This document shows, in pieces, positions 34,685-42,383 of a DNA stretch of 64,000 nucleotides (positions are counted from its first letter, which is position 1; every line of letters begins with the position of its first letter). The notes under the pieces were generated by a model. It was not told the DNA's origin. It saw only the letters and a list, made by a program, of their open reading frames with translations, and made no database searches. Source of the DNA: Tersicoccus sp. Bi-70 (GTDB taxonomy: Bacteria; Actinomycetota; Actinomycetes; Actinomycetales; Micrococcaceae); assembly GCF_001968825.1 (NCBI RefSeq), contig NZ_MIEU01000002.1, forward strand, positions 124,001-188,000. The letters are read 5' to 3'. The translations under genes and the position numbers were made by a program.

Positions 34685-35623
34685 ATGCCTATTCTCCGCG
34701 CGGTCCCGACGTCGACGGAACTCGGTCTCCGGTCACTTAGCCAGCTCGAGAACAGCGGCTACAGCGCCAATCGGGTCGACCGTCTGGTCCGTTCCGGGGT
34801 CCTCGTCCGCGTGTGGCGCGGCTACTACCTGCGGGCATCCGCCTGGTCGGCCATGCCGGAGAGGGAACGACAACTGGTCCGCCTGTTCTGTGCGCAGGGG
34901 TCGACCGTGGCGGGCCCCCGCGTGCTCTGCCGGGCCAGTGCGGCGCTGGCCCACGGCGTGAGCCCGCTGCGCATCGACACCGCTGTCCATGTCCTCTGTC
35001 CTTCGGCTCGATCGACGCAGCTTCGTCACGCGGGTCTGCGATATCACGCCGCCGACGAGGACAGCCCCGCGGTGCTGTTGTCCAGCGGGTTGCGCGCGAC
35101 GGACGCGGTGCGCACGTTCACCGACTGTGCCCGGCATCTGCCGCACCGTGACGCGTTGGTGATCGCCGATCAGCTGGTCGCCGACGGGCTGGATCTTGCC
35201 CCGGTCCACGCCTGGGCGATCTCGCATCCGGGGTGGCGAGGCGTGGCCCGGCTGCGGCTCGTCCTCGAGCGCGCCGACCCGCTGGCGGAATCGGCGGGAG
35301 AGACGTTGACCCGGATCCGCTTCCACGAGTGGGCGATCCCGCTGCCGACCGGCCAGTTCGAGATCATGACGCCGGTCGGACTCTTCCGGGCTGATTTCGC
35401 CTGGCCCGGGGCGATGGTCATCGTCGAGTTCGACGGGAAGGTCAAGTATTTCGGCGACACCCCGACCGCGGACGTGCTGTTCCAGGAGCGGCAGCGCGAG
35501 AAGGCGCTGGTGGCCCTCGGCTGGACCGTCATCAGGACCGATTGGGTCGAGGTGAACCGACGCCCGGAAGCCCTGCGCGCGCGGTTGATCTCGGCGCTCG
35601 CGCGGTCCCGACGGCCGGCGTAG
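34685..35623 (+). CDS. AbiEi-like/DUF559-type protein, putative PD-(D/E)XK nuclease
   Basis: A 312-residue protein. An N-terminal winged helix of the AbiEi-antitoxin kind (about 10-55, VRVWRGYYLRA) precedes a middle domain resembling AbiEi C-terminal parts. The C-terminal domain looks like a Vsr/DUF559 endonuclease fold, with Glu206, Asp237 in FRADFAWP, and VEFDGK at 247-252 (Glu248, Asp250, Lys252). The C-terminus LGWTVIRTDW is typical of DUF559. No partner toxin gene (AbiEii) is next to it. The gene splits a dipeptide transporter locus and is bracketed by related hairpins. Function not known; catalytic activity is inferred from motif only. Confidence 0.68.
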   Translation: MPILRAVPTSTELGLRSLSQLENSGYSANRVDRLVRSGVLVRVWRGYYLRASAWSAMPERERQLVRLFCAQGSTVAGPRVLCRASAALAHGVSPLRIDTAVHVLCPSARSTQLRHAGLRYHAADEDSPAVLLSSGLRATDAVRTFTDCARHLPHRDALVIADQLVADGLDLAPVHAWAISHPGWRGVARLRLVLERADPLAESAGETLTRIRFHEWAIPLPTGQFEIMTPVGLFRADFAWPGAMVIVEFDGKVKYFGDTPTADVLFQERQREKALVALGWTVIRTDWVEVNRRPEALRARLISALARSRRPA

Positions 35624-35653
35624 GTCGTCCCCGTGGAGCTCCCGGGCAGCGAG

Positions 35654-35713
35654 TTAGCGGGTTCTTCACGAAGAGGCCGGGAAAATCCCTGGCATTCGTG
35701 ACGAACCCGCTAA
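35654..35713. repeat. Long hairpin, right side of the DUF559/AbiEi-like gene
   Basis: Two 19-base arms, TTAGCGGGTTCTTCACGAA at 35654-35672 and its inverse at 35695-35713, differ at one position. The 22-base loop itself contains a smaller stem GGGA-AAA-TCCC flanked by GCC/GGC, so the whole 60 bases can fold. It lies in the convergent gap between this gene and dppC and may serve as a two-way terminator, but there is no T tract. Shares its arm sequence with the hairpin at 34504-34582. Confidence 0.8.
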
Positions 35714-35751
35714 TTCGGCGGCTTGAAGGCGGAGCCCGGCGGGACCGGGCC

Positions 35752-36708
35752 TCAGACGCTGCGCGTCTTCGGGTCCAGCGACTCCCGCAGTGCCTCACCG
35801 AGCAGCGTGAAGCCCAGCGCCGTGATGGCGATGCAGATGCCGGGCAGGAACGCCAGCTGCGGCGCGACCGCCAGCTCGTTCTGCGCGTAGGTGAGCATGC
35901 GGCCCCATTCGGCGGTCTCCGGTCGGCCGCCACCGAGCCCGAGGAAGGACAGTGCGGCCGCGTCGATGACCGCCGTCGCCAGCGTCAGCGTCGCCTGCAC
36001 GATCACGGGCCCGATGCTGTTGGGCAGCAGGTGGCTGATCGTGATGCGCCCGGGGGAGAGACCCAGGGTCCGGGCGGCGAGCACGTAGTCCGCGCCGCGC
36101 TGCGAGAGCATCGACGAGCGCAGCAGCCGGGCGAAGATCGGCACCTGCGAGGCGCCGATCGCGATCATGACGGCGGCGGAGCCCTGGCCGAGGACCGCGG
36201 CGATGCTCACGGCGAGCAGCAGGTTCGGCACGGAGAGCAGGACGTCGACGACGCGCATGATGATGCTGTCCACCCAGCCGCCGAAGCCGCCCGCGAGCAG
36301 GCCGAGCAGCATGCCGCCGGCCAGGCCGAGCGCGGTGGAGACGATGCCGATCAGCAGCGATGCCTGCGCGCCCCAGATCAGCTTGGACAGCACGTCGCCG
36401 CCGAACCGGTCCAGGCCGAGCGGGAAGCCTTCGACCTCCCCGAAGCCGGGGATGTGGGTCGGGGTGATGTACTGCCGGCCCGGCAGGTCGTCGCCACCGT
36501 GCGGGGCGAGCACCGGTGCGAGCACCGCGACGAGGATGAACAGTGCGACGATGACGGCGCCGGCGATCGCGGCCGGATTGCGCCGCAGCCGCAGGTACGC
36601 CTCCCGCCACAGGCTGCCGCCGCCGCGGGCGTCGACCGGGGAGCCGGGCGTCGTCTCGGGCGCCAGGCCCGAGGTGGGGGTGGAGGACGGGGGAAGAGTC
36701 GCACTCAT
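35752..36708 (-). CDS. dppC: Dipeptide/oligopeptide ABC transporter permease, DppC type
   Basis: A 318-residue inner-membrane permease with six TM helices. The N-terminal OppC region (LRRNPAAIAGAVIVALFILVAV) and the EAA loop (GASQVPIFARLLRSSMLSQRGADYVLAARTLG) are seen, followed by HLLPNSIGPVIVQATL. It forms a pair with the permease encoded upstream; its ATG overlaps the DppB stop (ATGA). The ATPase is the fused protein at 32627, on the other side of the nuclease-like gene. Confidence 0.9.
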   Translation of the reverse strand: MSATLPPSSTPTSGLAPETTPGSPVDARGGGSLWREAYLRLRRNPAAIAGAVIVALFILVAVLAPVLAPHGGDDLPGRQYITPTHIPGFGEVEGFPLGLDRFGGDVLSKLIWGAQASLLIGIVSTALGLAGGMLLGLLAGGFGGWVDSIIMRVVDVLLSVPNLLLAVSIAAVLGQGSAAVMIAIGASQVPIFARLLRSSMLSQRGADYVLAARTLGLSPGRITISHLLPNSIGPVIVQATLTLATAVIDAAALSFLGLGGGRPETAEWGRMLTYAQNELAVAPQLAFLPGICIAITALGFTLLGEALRESLDPKTRSV

Positions 36709-37709
36709 TGCACACGCACCCTGGGGTCGATGAGGCCGTAGCTGACGTCCACGATCAGGTTGATCAGCGAGTACATGATCGCGATCAGGATGATGAAGCC
36801 CTGCAGCACGGGATAGTCGAGGTTGAAGATGGCGTCCCGCAGGAAGCGGCCGACGCCGCTGAAGGCGAAGACGGTCTCGGTGAGCACCGCGCCGGAGATC
36901 AGCAGGCCGAGCTGCAGACCGATCGTCGTCACCACCGGCAGCAGCGCGTTGCGCAGCACGAACCGGTTACGGATGGTGGACTGCCGCAGCCCCTTGGCGC
37001 GCGCGGTGCGCACGTAGTCCGCGTTCTGCACCTCGAGCACGGAGGCGCGGGTGATGCGCACGATGATGGCCAGCGGGATGGTGCCGAGCGCGATGCCGGG
37101 CAGGATCAGGTGCGTGAAGGCGTTCCAGGCCGAGTCGTACTCGCCGGTGAGGAAACCGTCGAGCACGAAGAACCCGGTGGCGTGCGTCGCGTCGATCCGC
37201 GGGTCCTGGCGCCCGTCGGTGGGCAGCCAGTGCAGCTGGATGGCGAAGATCCACTTGAGGATGAACGCGAGGAAGAAGACGGGCACGGTGATGCCGAGCA
37301 GGCTGAGCACCACGGACCCGTGGTCGACGACGCGGCCACGGTGACGCGCGGCGACGTAGCCGAGCGGGATGCCGATGCCGATCGCGAAGATGAGGGCGAC
37401 GATGGTCAGCTCGATCGTCGCCGGGAACCGGGTGGCGAACTCCTCCAGGACGGGACGGCTCGTCGTGATCGACGTGCCGAAGTCGCCGGAGAGCAGCTTG
37501 CCGACGTAGGTGAGGTACTGCTCGAGGATCGGCCGGTCGAAGCCGTACGCGGCGTTGATCTGGGCGACGGCCTCGGGGGTGGCACGATCGCCGAGCAGGG
37601 CGGTCGCGGGCCCGCCGGGCAGGGACCGCACCCACGCGAACAGCAGGATGGACAACCCGATGAGGGTGGGGATCAGCAGCGCGATGCGTTTGCCGATGAC
37701 TCGAAGCAC
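36705..37709 (-). CDS. dppB: Dipeptide/oligopeptide ABC transporter permease, DppB type
   Basis: A 334-residue permease. It starts with VLRVIGKRIALLIPTLIGLSILLF and the SLPGGPATALLGDRATPEAV region typical of DppB, and ends with DVSYGLIDPRVRVQ. The EAA loop is VLEVQNADYVRTARAKGL. The GTG at 37709 with GAGGAG six bases upstream is chosen over an Arg/Pro-rich ATG extension from 37796. A hairpin separates it from the binding-protein gene upstream, a common way to make less permease than binding protein. Confidence 0.9.
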   Translation of the reverse strand: MLRVIGKRIALLIPTLIGLSILLFAWVRSLPGGPATALLGDRATPEAVAQINAAYGFDRPILEQYLTYVGKLLSGDFGTSITTSRPVLEEFATRFPATIELTIVALIFAIGIGIPLGYVAARHRGRVVDHGSVVLSLLGITVPVFFLAFILKWIFAIQLHWLPTDGRQDPRIDATHATGFFVLDGFLTGEYDSAWNAFTHLILPGIALGTIPLAIIVRITRASVLEVQNADYVRTARAKGLRQSTIRNRFVLRNALLPVVTTIGLQLGLLISGAVLTETVFAFSGVGRFLRDAIFNLDYPVLQGFIILIAIMYSLINLIVDVSYGLIDPRVRVQ

Positions 37710-37815
37710 GGTGCTCCTCGGGGCACGGCGGGCGGCGGCGTCACGAGGACGGCCGCCGACGGCCAGGGACGGATGCCCGGGTGGAGCCCGGGCCACGGAG
37801 ACAGGACGGCCGTGA

Positions 37816-37841
37816 GCCGCCGGCGGATGACCACCGGCGGC
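37816..37841 (-). terminator. Hairpin between the binding-protein and permease genes
   Basis: GCCGCCGG and CCGGCGGC form an 8-bp stem with a 10-base loop just after the binding-protein stop at 37854. No T tract, so partial termination or 3'-end protection of the binding-protein mRNA is the likely effect. Confidence 0.5.
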
Positions 37842-37853
37842 CCACGGTGCGGA

Positions 37854-39542
37854 TCAGCTGGTCAGCTTGATCTCGTTGAACACCTCGTCCTGGACGGGGC
37901 TGGCGGGGTAGGACTCCACGCGGGACGCGAAGCCGAGCGACGGCGCCGGGTGCGCCAGCGGGATGCCCGGCACGTACTTCATGATGTCGTCGTTGATCTT
38001 CTCGTACAGCGGGGTCTGCTGCTCCAGCTTGCTGACGCCGCGGGCCTTGGTCAGCTCGTCGAACAGGCTCTGGTTCGTGAACCCGAACTCGGGCTTCTCG
38101 TGGCCGAAGAACACGCCGACGAAGTTGTCCGTGTCGTTGTAGTCACCGGTCCAGCCGAGCAGGTGGATGCCGTGGTCCGCGGTGCCCTGCACCTTGTCCA
38201 GGTAGTCCGGGGACCACTTGAGCGGCTTGGGGTTGACCTTGATCCCCACCTCGGCGAGCTGGGCGCTGAGGTTGGTGAACGTCTGTTCCGGGGTCGGCAT
38301 GTAGGGCCGCGACACGTTGGTCGGGTAGTTGAAGTCGATCGTGAACCCGTTGGGGTACCCGGCCTCCTTCAGCAGCTCCTTGGCCTTGTTCTTGTCCGTC
38401 GGGTAGGTCGTGACGTCCTTGTTGTAGCCGTTGACCGACTCGGGCACGAACTGGTTGGCGACCTTGGTGCCCTCGGGCAGGGTCTGCTTGACGAGGGCAT
38501 CCTTGTCGATCGCGTAGGCGATGGCCTGACGCACGCGCACGTCCTTCAGCTCCTTCTTCGCCTGGTTGAAGCCCAGGTAGAGGATGTTGAAGGGGTCGCG
38601 CTGGATGACCTTCATGCCCTTGTTCTTCAGGGACTGCGTGTCGGCGGGCGCGACCAGGTCGTAGCCGTCGATGCTGCCGGACTCGAGGGCCTGACGACGG
38701 GCGTTCGCGTCGTCGATCACCCGGAAGATGATCTTCTTGACCTGGCCTTTGTCACCCCAGTAGCCGTCGTAGGAGGACAGCTCGATCTGCTGGCCGACGT
38801 CCCACTTGTCCAGCTTGTAGGGCCCGGTGCCCACGGGGTGGCCCTTCGCGTACTCGCTCAGCTGCGGCGAATCGGCGGTGCCGGCCACGGTGTTGGCGCT
38901 GTACTTCTGCATCGCGGTGGGGCTCTGCATGCCGAACGCGGGCAGCGAGAGGGAGGCGATGAAGCCGGCGAACGGCTTGGCCAGGGTGACCGTGGCCTGG
39001 TTGTCGCCCGAGGCGGTGCAGGACTTGTAGACCGCGTTCTGCGGCTTGTCCTTGTAGCCCTTGAACAGCGACGTGTAGTAGTACGCCAGGTTCTCGGACT
39101 GCTGGATGCCCTTGAAGTTGTACCAGCGGTCGAAGTTGGCGCAGACCGCCGCGGCGTTGAACGCGGTGCCGTCCTGGAACTTGACGCCCTTCTTCAGTTC
39201 GAAGGTGTTGGTCAGGCCGTCGGCCGACGTCTTCCAGGACTCGGCGAGCAGGGGCGCGGGGTCGGCCGTGCCGGGCTTGGTGCCGACGAGGCCCTCGAAG
39301 ACCTGCCGGCTGACGCGGAACGACTCGCCGTCGCTCGCGAAGGCGGGATCGAGGGTCTTCGGGTCGGACGACGCCGCGAAGACGAACGTCGAGTTGACGG
39401 AGCCGCCGCCGTTGCCGGATTCCGTCCGCTGGCTCTGCACGCAGCCCGAGAGCGCGAGAGCGCTGGCGACGAGGACCGCGGTGGCCCCCACCGCGCGGGC
39501 ACCCGAGCGCCTCCGGCGGTTGGCCGGGGGTGTTGCTGACAT
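37854..39542 (-). CDS. Peptide ABC transporter substrate-binding lipoprotein
   Basis: A 562-residue family-5 binding protein. An Arg-rich start, a hydrophobic run and the lipobox ALSGC mark it as a lipoprotein. Mature motifs: DPKTLDPAFASDGESFRVSRQVFEGL and FNILYLGFNQAKKELKDVRVRQAIAYAIDKDAL. It is paralogous to the protein at 30726, the two sharing start, middle and the C-terminal EVFN motif. GGAGGAG precedes the ATG, and a -10 TAGGCT lies at 39632-39627. Probably the main binding protein for dppBC. Confidence 0.92.
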   Translation of the reverse strand: MSATPPANRRRRSGARAVGATAVLVASALALSGCVQSQRTESGNGGGSVNSTFVFAASSDPKTLDPAFASDGESFRVSRQVFEGLVGTKPGTADPAPLLAESWKTSADGLTNTFELKKGVKFQDGTAFNAAAVCANFDRWYNFKGIQQSENLAYYYTSLFKGYKDKPQNAVYKSCTASGDNQATVTLAKPFAGFIASLSLPAFGMQSPTAMQKYSANTVAGTADSPQLSEYAKGHPVGTGPYKLDKWDVGQQIELSSYDGYWGDKGQVKKIIFRVIDDANARRQALESGSIDGYDLVAPADTQSLKNKGMKVIQRDPFNILYLGFNQAKKELKDVRVRQAIAYAIDKDALVKQTLPEGTKVANQFVPESVNGYNKDVTTYPTDKNKAKELLKEAGYPNGFTIDFNYPTNVSRPYMPTPEQTFTNLSAQLAEVGIKVNPKPLKWSPDYLDKVQGTADHGIHLLGWTGDYNDTDNFVGVFFGHEKPEFGFTNQSLFDELTKARGVSKLEQQTPLYEKINDDIMKYVPGIPLAHPAPSLGFASRVESYPASPVQDEVFNEIKLTS

Positions 39543-39720
39543 GGCATCTCCTCCGATGCGAGTGAATGGCGTCCGCCCTTGCGGCCCGCCCCGTGGGCGG
39601 CTGTGGCGCGCCTCACGTTGGTCAGGAGCCTAACCCGCGCGCCGCCGCTCGGCGGACGACCGCCACGGCTGCGCCGGAGGAATTCACGTGCCGGCAACAC
39701 GGCCGGGCACCGGGAGAGGG

Positions 39721-39801
39721 TGCGCGAGGCGGGACTCGAACCCGCACGCCAGGGGCACAGGAACCTAAATCCTGCGTGTCTACCAGTTCCACCACTCGCG
39801 C
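39721..39801 (-). tRNA. tRNA-Leu (anticodon TAG)
   Basis: Read on the minus strand, the acceptor stem GCGCGAG pairs with CTCGCGC. The anticodon stem CAGGA/TCCTG has loop TTTAGGT, giving anticodon TAG, which reads CUA and related Leu codons. A long variable arm, the class II feature, and the T-arm GGTTCGAGTCC are present. CCA is not fully encoded. It lies downstream of bcp in the same direction, after a terminator. Confidence 0.95.
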
Positions 39802-39806
39802 GCTCG

Positions 39807-39838
39807 GAGAGCGCCGTCAGTCTACCGACGGCGCTCTC
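39807..39838 (-). terminator. Terminator of bcp
   Basis: A perfect 12-bp stem (GAGAGCGCCGTC and its inverse) with an 8-base loop, between the bcp stop and the tRNA-Leu gene. There is no T run, which is usual in high-G+C genomes. Confidence 0.7.
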
Positions 39839-39865
39839 GTCGGGGACCGCCGACCGGCCCGGACC

Positions 39866-40333
39866 TCAGTCGATGCCGAGGTCGCGCCGTAGTTTGGCGA
39901 CGTGGCCCGTGGCCCGGACGTTGTACTGCGCGTTGGTGACGACGCCGTCCTCGTCGAGGACCACGGTGGAGCGGATCAGCCCCTCGTAGGTCCGCCCGTA
40001 GTTCTTCTTCTCGCCCCATGCGCCCCACGCCTCGGCCACCGCATGATCGCCGTCGGAGAGCAGCGGGAAGGTCAACGCCTCCTTGTCGGTGAAGGACGCC
40101 AGCTTCGCGGGCGGGTCGGGGCTGATGCCCACGACGGCGTAGCCGGCCGAGGTGAGGGAGGCGAGGCTGTCGCGGAAGTCACATGCCTCCTTCGTGCACC
40201 CGGGCGTGCCGGCGGCCGGGTAGAAGTAGGCCACGACCTTGCGTCCGCGCAGGTCGCTCAGCCGCACGTCCGTGCCGGTGGCATCGGTGAGGGTGAACTC
40301 GGGGGCGGAGTCGCCATTGCTCAATCGCTGCAT
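39866..40333 (-). CDS. bcp: Thioredoxin-dependent thiol peroxidase (Bcp/PrxQ)
   Basis: A 155-residue peroxiredoxin that reduces hydrogen and alkyl peroxides with thioredoxin. The peroxidatic Cys is in GTPGCTKEACDFRD, with the second Cys five residues later as the resolving residue, the atypical 2-Cys PrxQ layout. Further motifs: PDFTL-type start APEFTLTD and FYPAAGTPGC. Length is that of the family. It is divergent from the MarR gene at 40471 and could be one of its targets. Confidence 0.93.
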   Translation of the reverse strand: MQRLSNGDSAPEFTLTDATGTDVRLSDLRGRKVVAYFYPAAGTPGCTKEACDFRDSLASLTSAGYAVVGISPDPPAKLASFTDKEALTFPLLSDGDHAVAEAWGAWGEKKNYGRTYEGLIRSTVVLDEDGVVTNAQYNVRATGHVAKLRRDLGID

Positions 40334-40457
40334 GGTTGCGCACTTTCGGCCGGAGCGGGCGGGAGGTGGCGACGTCGCCGCGACCAGCGTATCCCGCGTG
40401 ATCGCGGGGAAGGAGGGCGGTCCGCGCGTCGTGAACCATCAGTCGGCTGACAAACGC

Positions 40458-40463
40458 TATAAT
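40458..40463 (+). promoter_or_regulatory. -10 element of the 40471 MarR gene
   Basis: TATAAT, a perfect -10, ends seven bases before the ATG at 40471. A GGCTGACAAA segment upstream may serve as -35 region. The spacing indicates a leaderless mRNA. Confidence 0.6.
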
Positions 40464-40470
40464 TCTAGGC

Positions 40471-40947
40471 ATGCCTGAGCCGTCACTCTGGCCGACGAGC
40501 CGCCTTCTGTCGACGGCGGCCCGTCTGGTCGAACACTCCTGGAATGAAAATCTCGCGTCCATCGGCGTCACGCACGCCGGTGTGATCGCGCTCGACGTCC
40601 TGGCGACCTACGGCCCCATGACGCAGGCGCGTCTCGCCTCGCTCGTGAAGGTGCAGGCCCAGACCATGGGCAAGACCCTGCACCGCCTGCAGATCCACGG
40701 ACACGTGAGTCGGCAGCGGGACGAGCAGGACCGTCGCAGTCACGTCGTCACGATCACCGACGCGGGTCGCACCGCCCTCGAGCGCTCCCGGCGCATCGAG
40801 CGCGAGCAGCTGCCCGGGGGCGACCGCACGAGCGACGAGCTGCGCGGCCAGCTGGTGGACATCATTGCGAGTCTGGGCGACGCCCGGTGGCAGAACTCGG
40901 GCATGCTGCCCGACGACGAGGATCTCTCGTCGGTCGCCGGATCCTGA
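40471..40947 (+). CDS. MarR-family transcriptional regulator
   Basis: A 158-residue winged-helix regulator. The helix-turn-helix is TQARLASLVKVQAQTMGKTLHRLQIHGHV and the wing is SRQRDEQDRRSHVVTIT, both normal for MarR. No Cys pair for redox sensing is present. The N-terminal dimer helix is LLSTAARLVEHSWNENLASI. The adjacent divergent bcp gene is a candidate target. The mRNA is likely leaderless. Confidence 0.85.
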   Translation: MPEPSLWPTSRLLSTAARLVEHSWNENLASIGVTHAGVIALDVLATYGPMTQARLASLVKVQAQTMGKTLHRLQIHGHVSRQRDEQDRRSHVVTITDAGRTALERSRRIEREQLPGGDRTSDELRGQLVDIIASLGDARWQNSGMLPDDEDLSSVAGS

Positions 40948-40999
40948 GGCCCTGCCGCCCGGGTCGTCCGCCGATTTCGTGAACGGACGAACCTGCTGC

Positions 41000-41005
41000 T
41001 AGGCT
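41000..41005 (+). promoter_or_regulatory. Probable -10 element for tRNA-Lys
   Basis: TAGGCT, about 75 bases before the tRNA-Lys gene, with no gene between; the best promoter candidate in this gap. Confidence 0.35.
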
Positions 41006-41080
41006 TTCATGCTGTTGCCGACGACGTCGGACGGCGGCCCTGACGGGGCCGGGAACCGCTCGCGACGCCGCACGGAACAT

Positions 41081-41153
41081 GCGCCTCTAGCTCAATTGGC
41101 AGAGCAATTGACTCTTAATCAATGGGTTCTCGGTTCGAGTCCGAGGGGGCGCA
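41081..41153 (+). tRNA. tRNA-Lys (anticodon CTT)
   Basis: A 73-base class I tRNA. The acceptor stem GCGCCTC pairs with GGGGCGC (one G-T pair). The D-arm has AGCTCAATTGGCAGAGCA and the anticodon stem ATTGA/TCAAT has loop CTCTTAA, anticodon CTT, reading AAG. The T-arm is CTCGGTTCGAGTCCGAG. Discriminator A is followed by CC but no full CCA. Confidence 0.96.
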
Positions 41154-41163
41154 CCCCACCAGG

Positions 41164-41196
41164 AACACCCTCCGGTCCATCGGGCCGGGGGGTGTT
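41164..41196 (+). terminator. Terminator of tRNA-Lys
   Basis: AACACCC-TCCGG and its inverse CCGG-GGGGTGTT form a stem of about 11 bp with an 8-base loop, ten bases after the tRNA. A short CTGCT follows in place of a T tract. Confidence 0.7.
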
Positions 41197-41264
41197 CTGC
41201 TGTCCGGATCCTTCTGTCCGTGCACGACGGATCTCCGGGTCACGACGATGAGAGGATCGGCGAC

Positions 41265-42305
41265 ATGGCCGACACCTCCGATCTCCTCGCCACCGACCTG
41301 CCGATCGTCGCCGCGCCGATGGCGGGCGGTCCGGGTTCGACGGCGCTGGCCGGTGCGGTCGCGGCGGCCGGCGGTTTCCCGTTCGTGGCCGGCGGCTACC
41401 TGACCGGCGCCGCCTTCGCCGAGCAGGTGCGCGCCGTCCAGGCGCTCGGCGTCCCCTTCGGCGTCAATCTCTTCGTGCCCGCGGATGCCGCCGACGACGA
41501 ACTCGACATGGCGGCCTTCGCCGCGTACGCCGCCCGGCTGCAACCCGAGGCCGGACGCCACGGGTTGACCCTGGACCCGCGACCGGTCACCGGCGACCGC
41601 GACGCGTGGCCCGAGAAGCTCGAGCAGCTGCTCGCCGACCCCGTAACCGTCGTCTCCCTCACCTTCGGCCTGCCCGCGACCGCGGACATCGCGGCGCTGC
41701 GCCGGGCCGGCTCCCGCGTGCTGGCCACCGTGACCACTGCGGAGGAAGCCCGCGCCGCGCGCGACGCCGGCGTGGACGGACTCGTCGTGCAGGGGCCGGC
41801 CGCGGGCGGTCACAGCGGTACCTGGGACCCGGCCCGCACGATCACCCCGGTGCGCACGGCCGACCTGGTCCGCGACGTGGTGGCGGCCGCCGGCCTGCCC
41901 GTGATCGCGGCTGGCGGTGTGGACGGAGCCGACGCCGTCCGGGACCTGCGGGCCGCCGGCGCCGAGGCCGTCGCGGTCGGCACGCTCCTGCTGCGCACCG
42001 ACGAGGCCGGCACCACGCCCACCCACCGGAACGCCCTGACGAACCCGGCGCTCGGCCCCACCGTGATCACCCGCGCCTTCACCGGCCGGCCCGCCCGCGG
42101 CCTGCGCAACGGCTTCATCGACGCGCACGAGTCGGCGGCCCCCCTGGGATACCCGGCCATCCATCACCTCACTCGGCCGCTCCGCCGGGCCGCGGCGGAC
42201 GCCGGGGACCCGGACCGGGTGCACCTGTGGGCCGGCACCGGGTACACGAAGGCGCGGACCGGCCCGGCCGGGGACGCCGTCCGCGATCTCGCCCGGCTGC
42301 TCTGA
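41265..42305 (+). CDS. Nitronate monooxygenase-family FMN enzyme
   Basis: A 346-residue TIM-barrel flavoprotein, class I nitronate monooxygenase/2-nitropropane dioxygenase-like, oxidising alkyl nitronates such as propionate-3-nitronate. Motifs: PIVAAPMAGGPGS at the N-terminus, QGPAAGGHSGTW with the catalytic His, and AAGGVDGADAVRDL plus AVGTLLLRTDEA for FMN phosphate binding. The ATG at 41265 has GAGAGG upstream; an earlier ATG at 41220 would lie in the tRNA terminator region. Convergent with the next gene. Confidence 0.87.
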   Translation: MADTSDLLATDLPIVAAPMAGGPGSTALAGAVAAAGGFPFVAGGYLTGAAFAEQVRAVQALGVPFGVNLFVPADAADDELDMAAFAAYAARLQPEAGRHGLTLDPRPVTGDRDAWPEKLEQLLADPVTVVSLTFGLPATADIAALRRAGSRVLATVTTAEEARAARDAGVDGLVVQGPAAGGHSGTWDPARTITPVRTADLVRDVVAAAGLPVIAAGGVDGADAVRDLRAAGAEAVAVGTLLLRTDEAGTTPTHRNALTNPALGPTVITRAFTGRPARGLRNGFIDAHESAAPLGYPAIHHLTRPLRRAAADAGDPDRVHLWAGTGYTKARTGPAGDAVRDLARLL

Positions 42306-42383
42306 CCCGGCGCTCGATCCCGGACCGGCGACCGGTGTCCGTCTCCTCGTCCCCGACTCCGGCAGCGGCGCCGCCGACCGGTG

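Noticed and set aside
34685-35623. A complete AbiE toxin-antitoxin module
   Set aside because: There is no AbiEii-type nucleotidyltransferase gene on either side; the neighbours are transporter genes.
34504-35713. A standard insertion sequence around the nuclease-like gene
   Set aside because: No transposase fold (DDE, HUH) is seen in the protein and the hairpins are not simple terminal inverted repeats with target duplications that I can identify.
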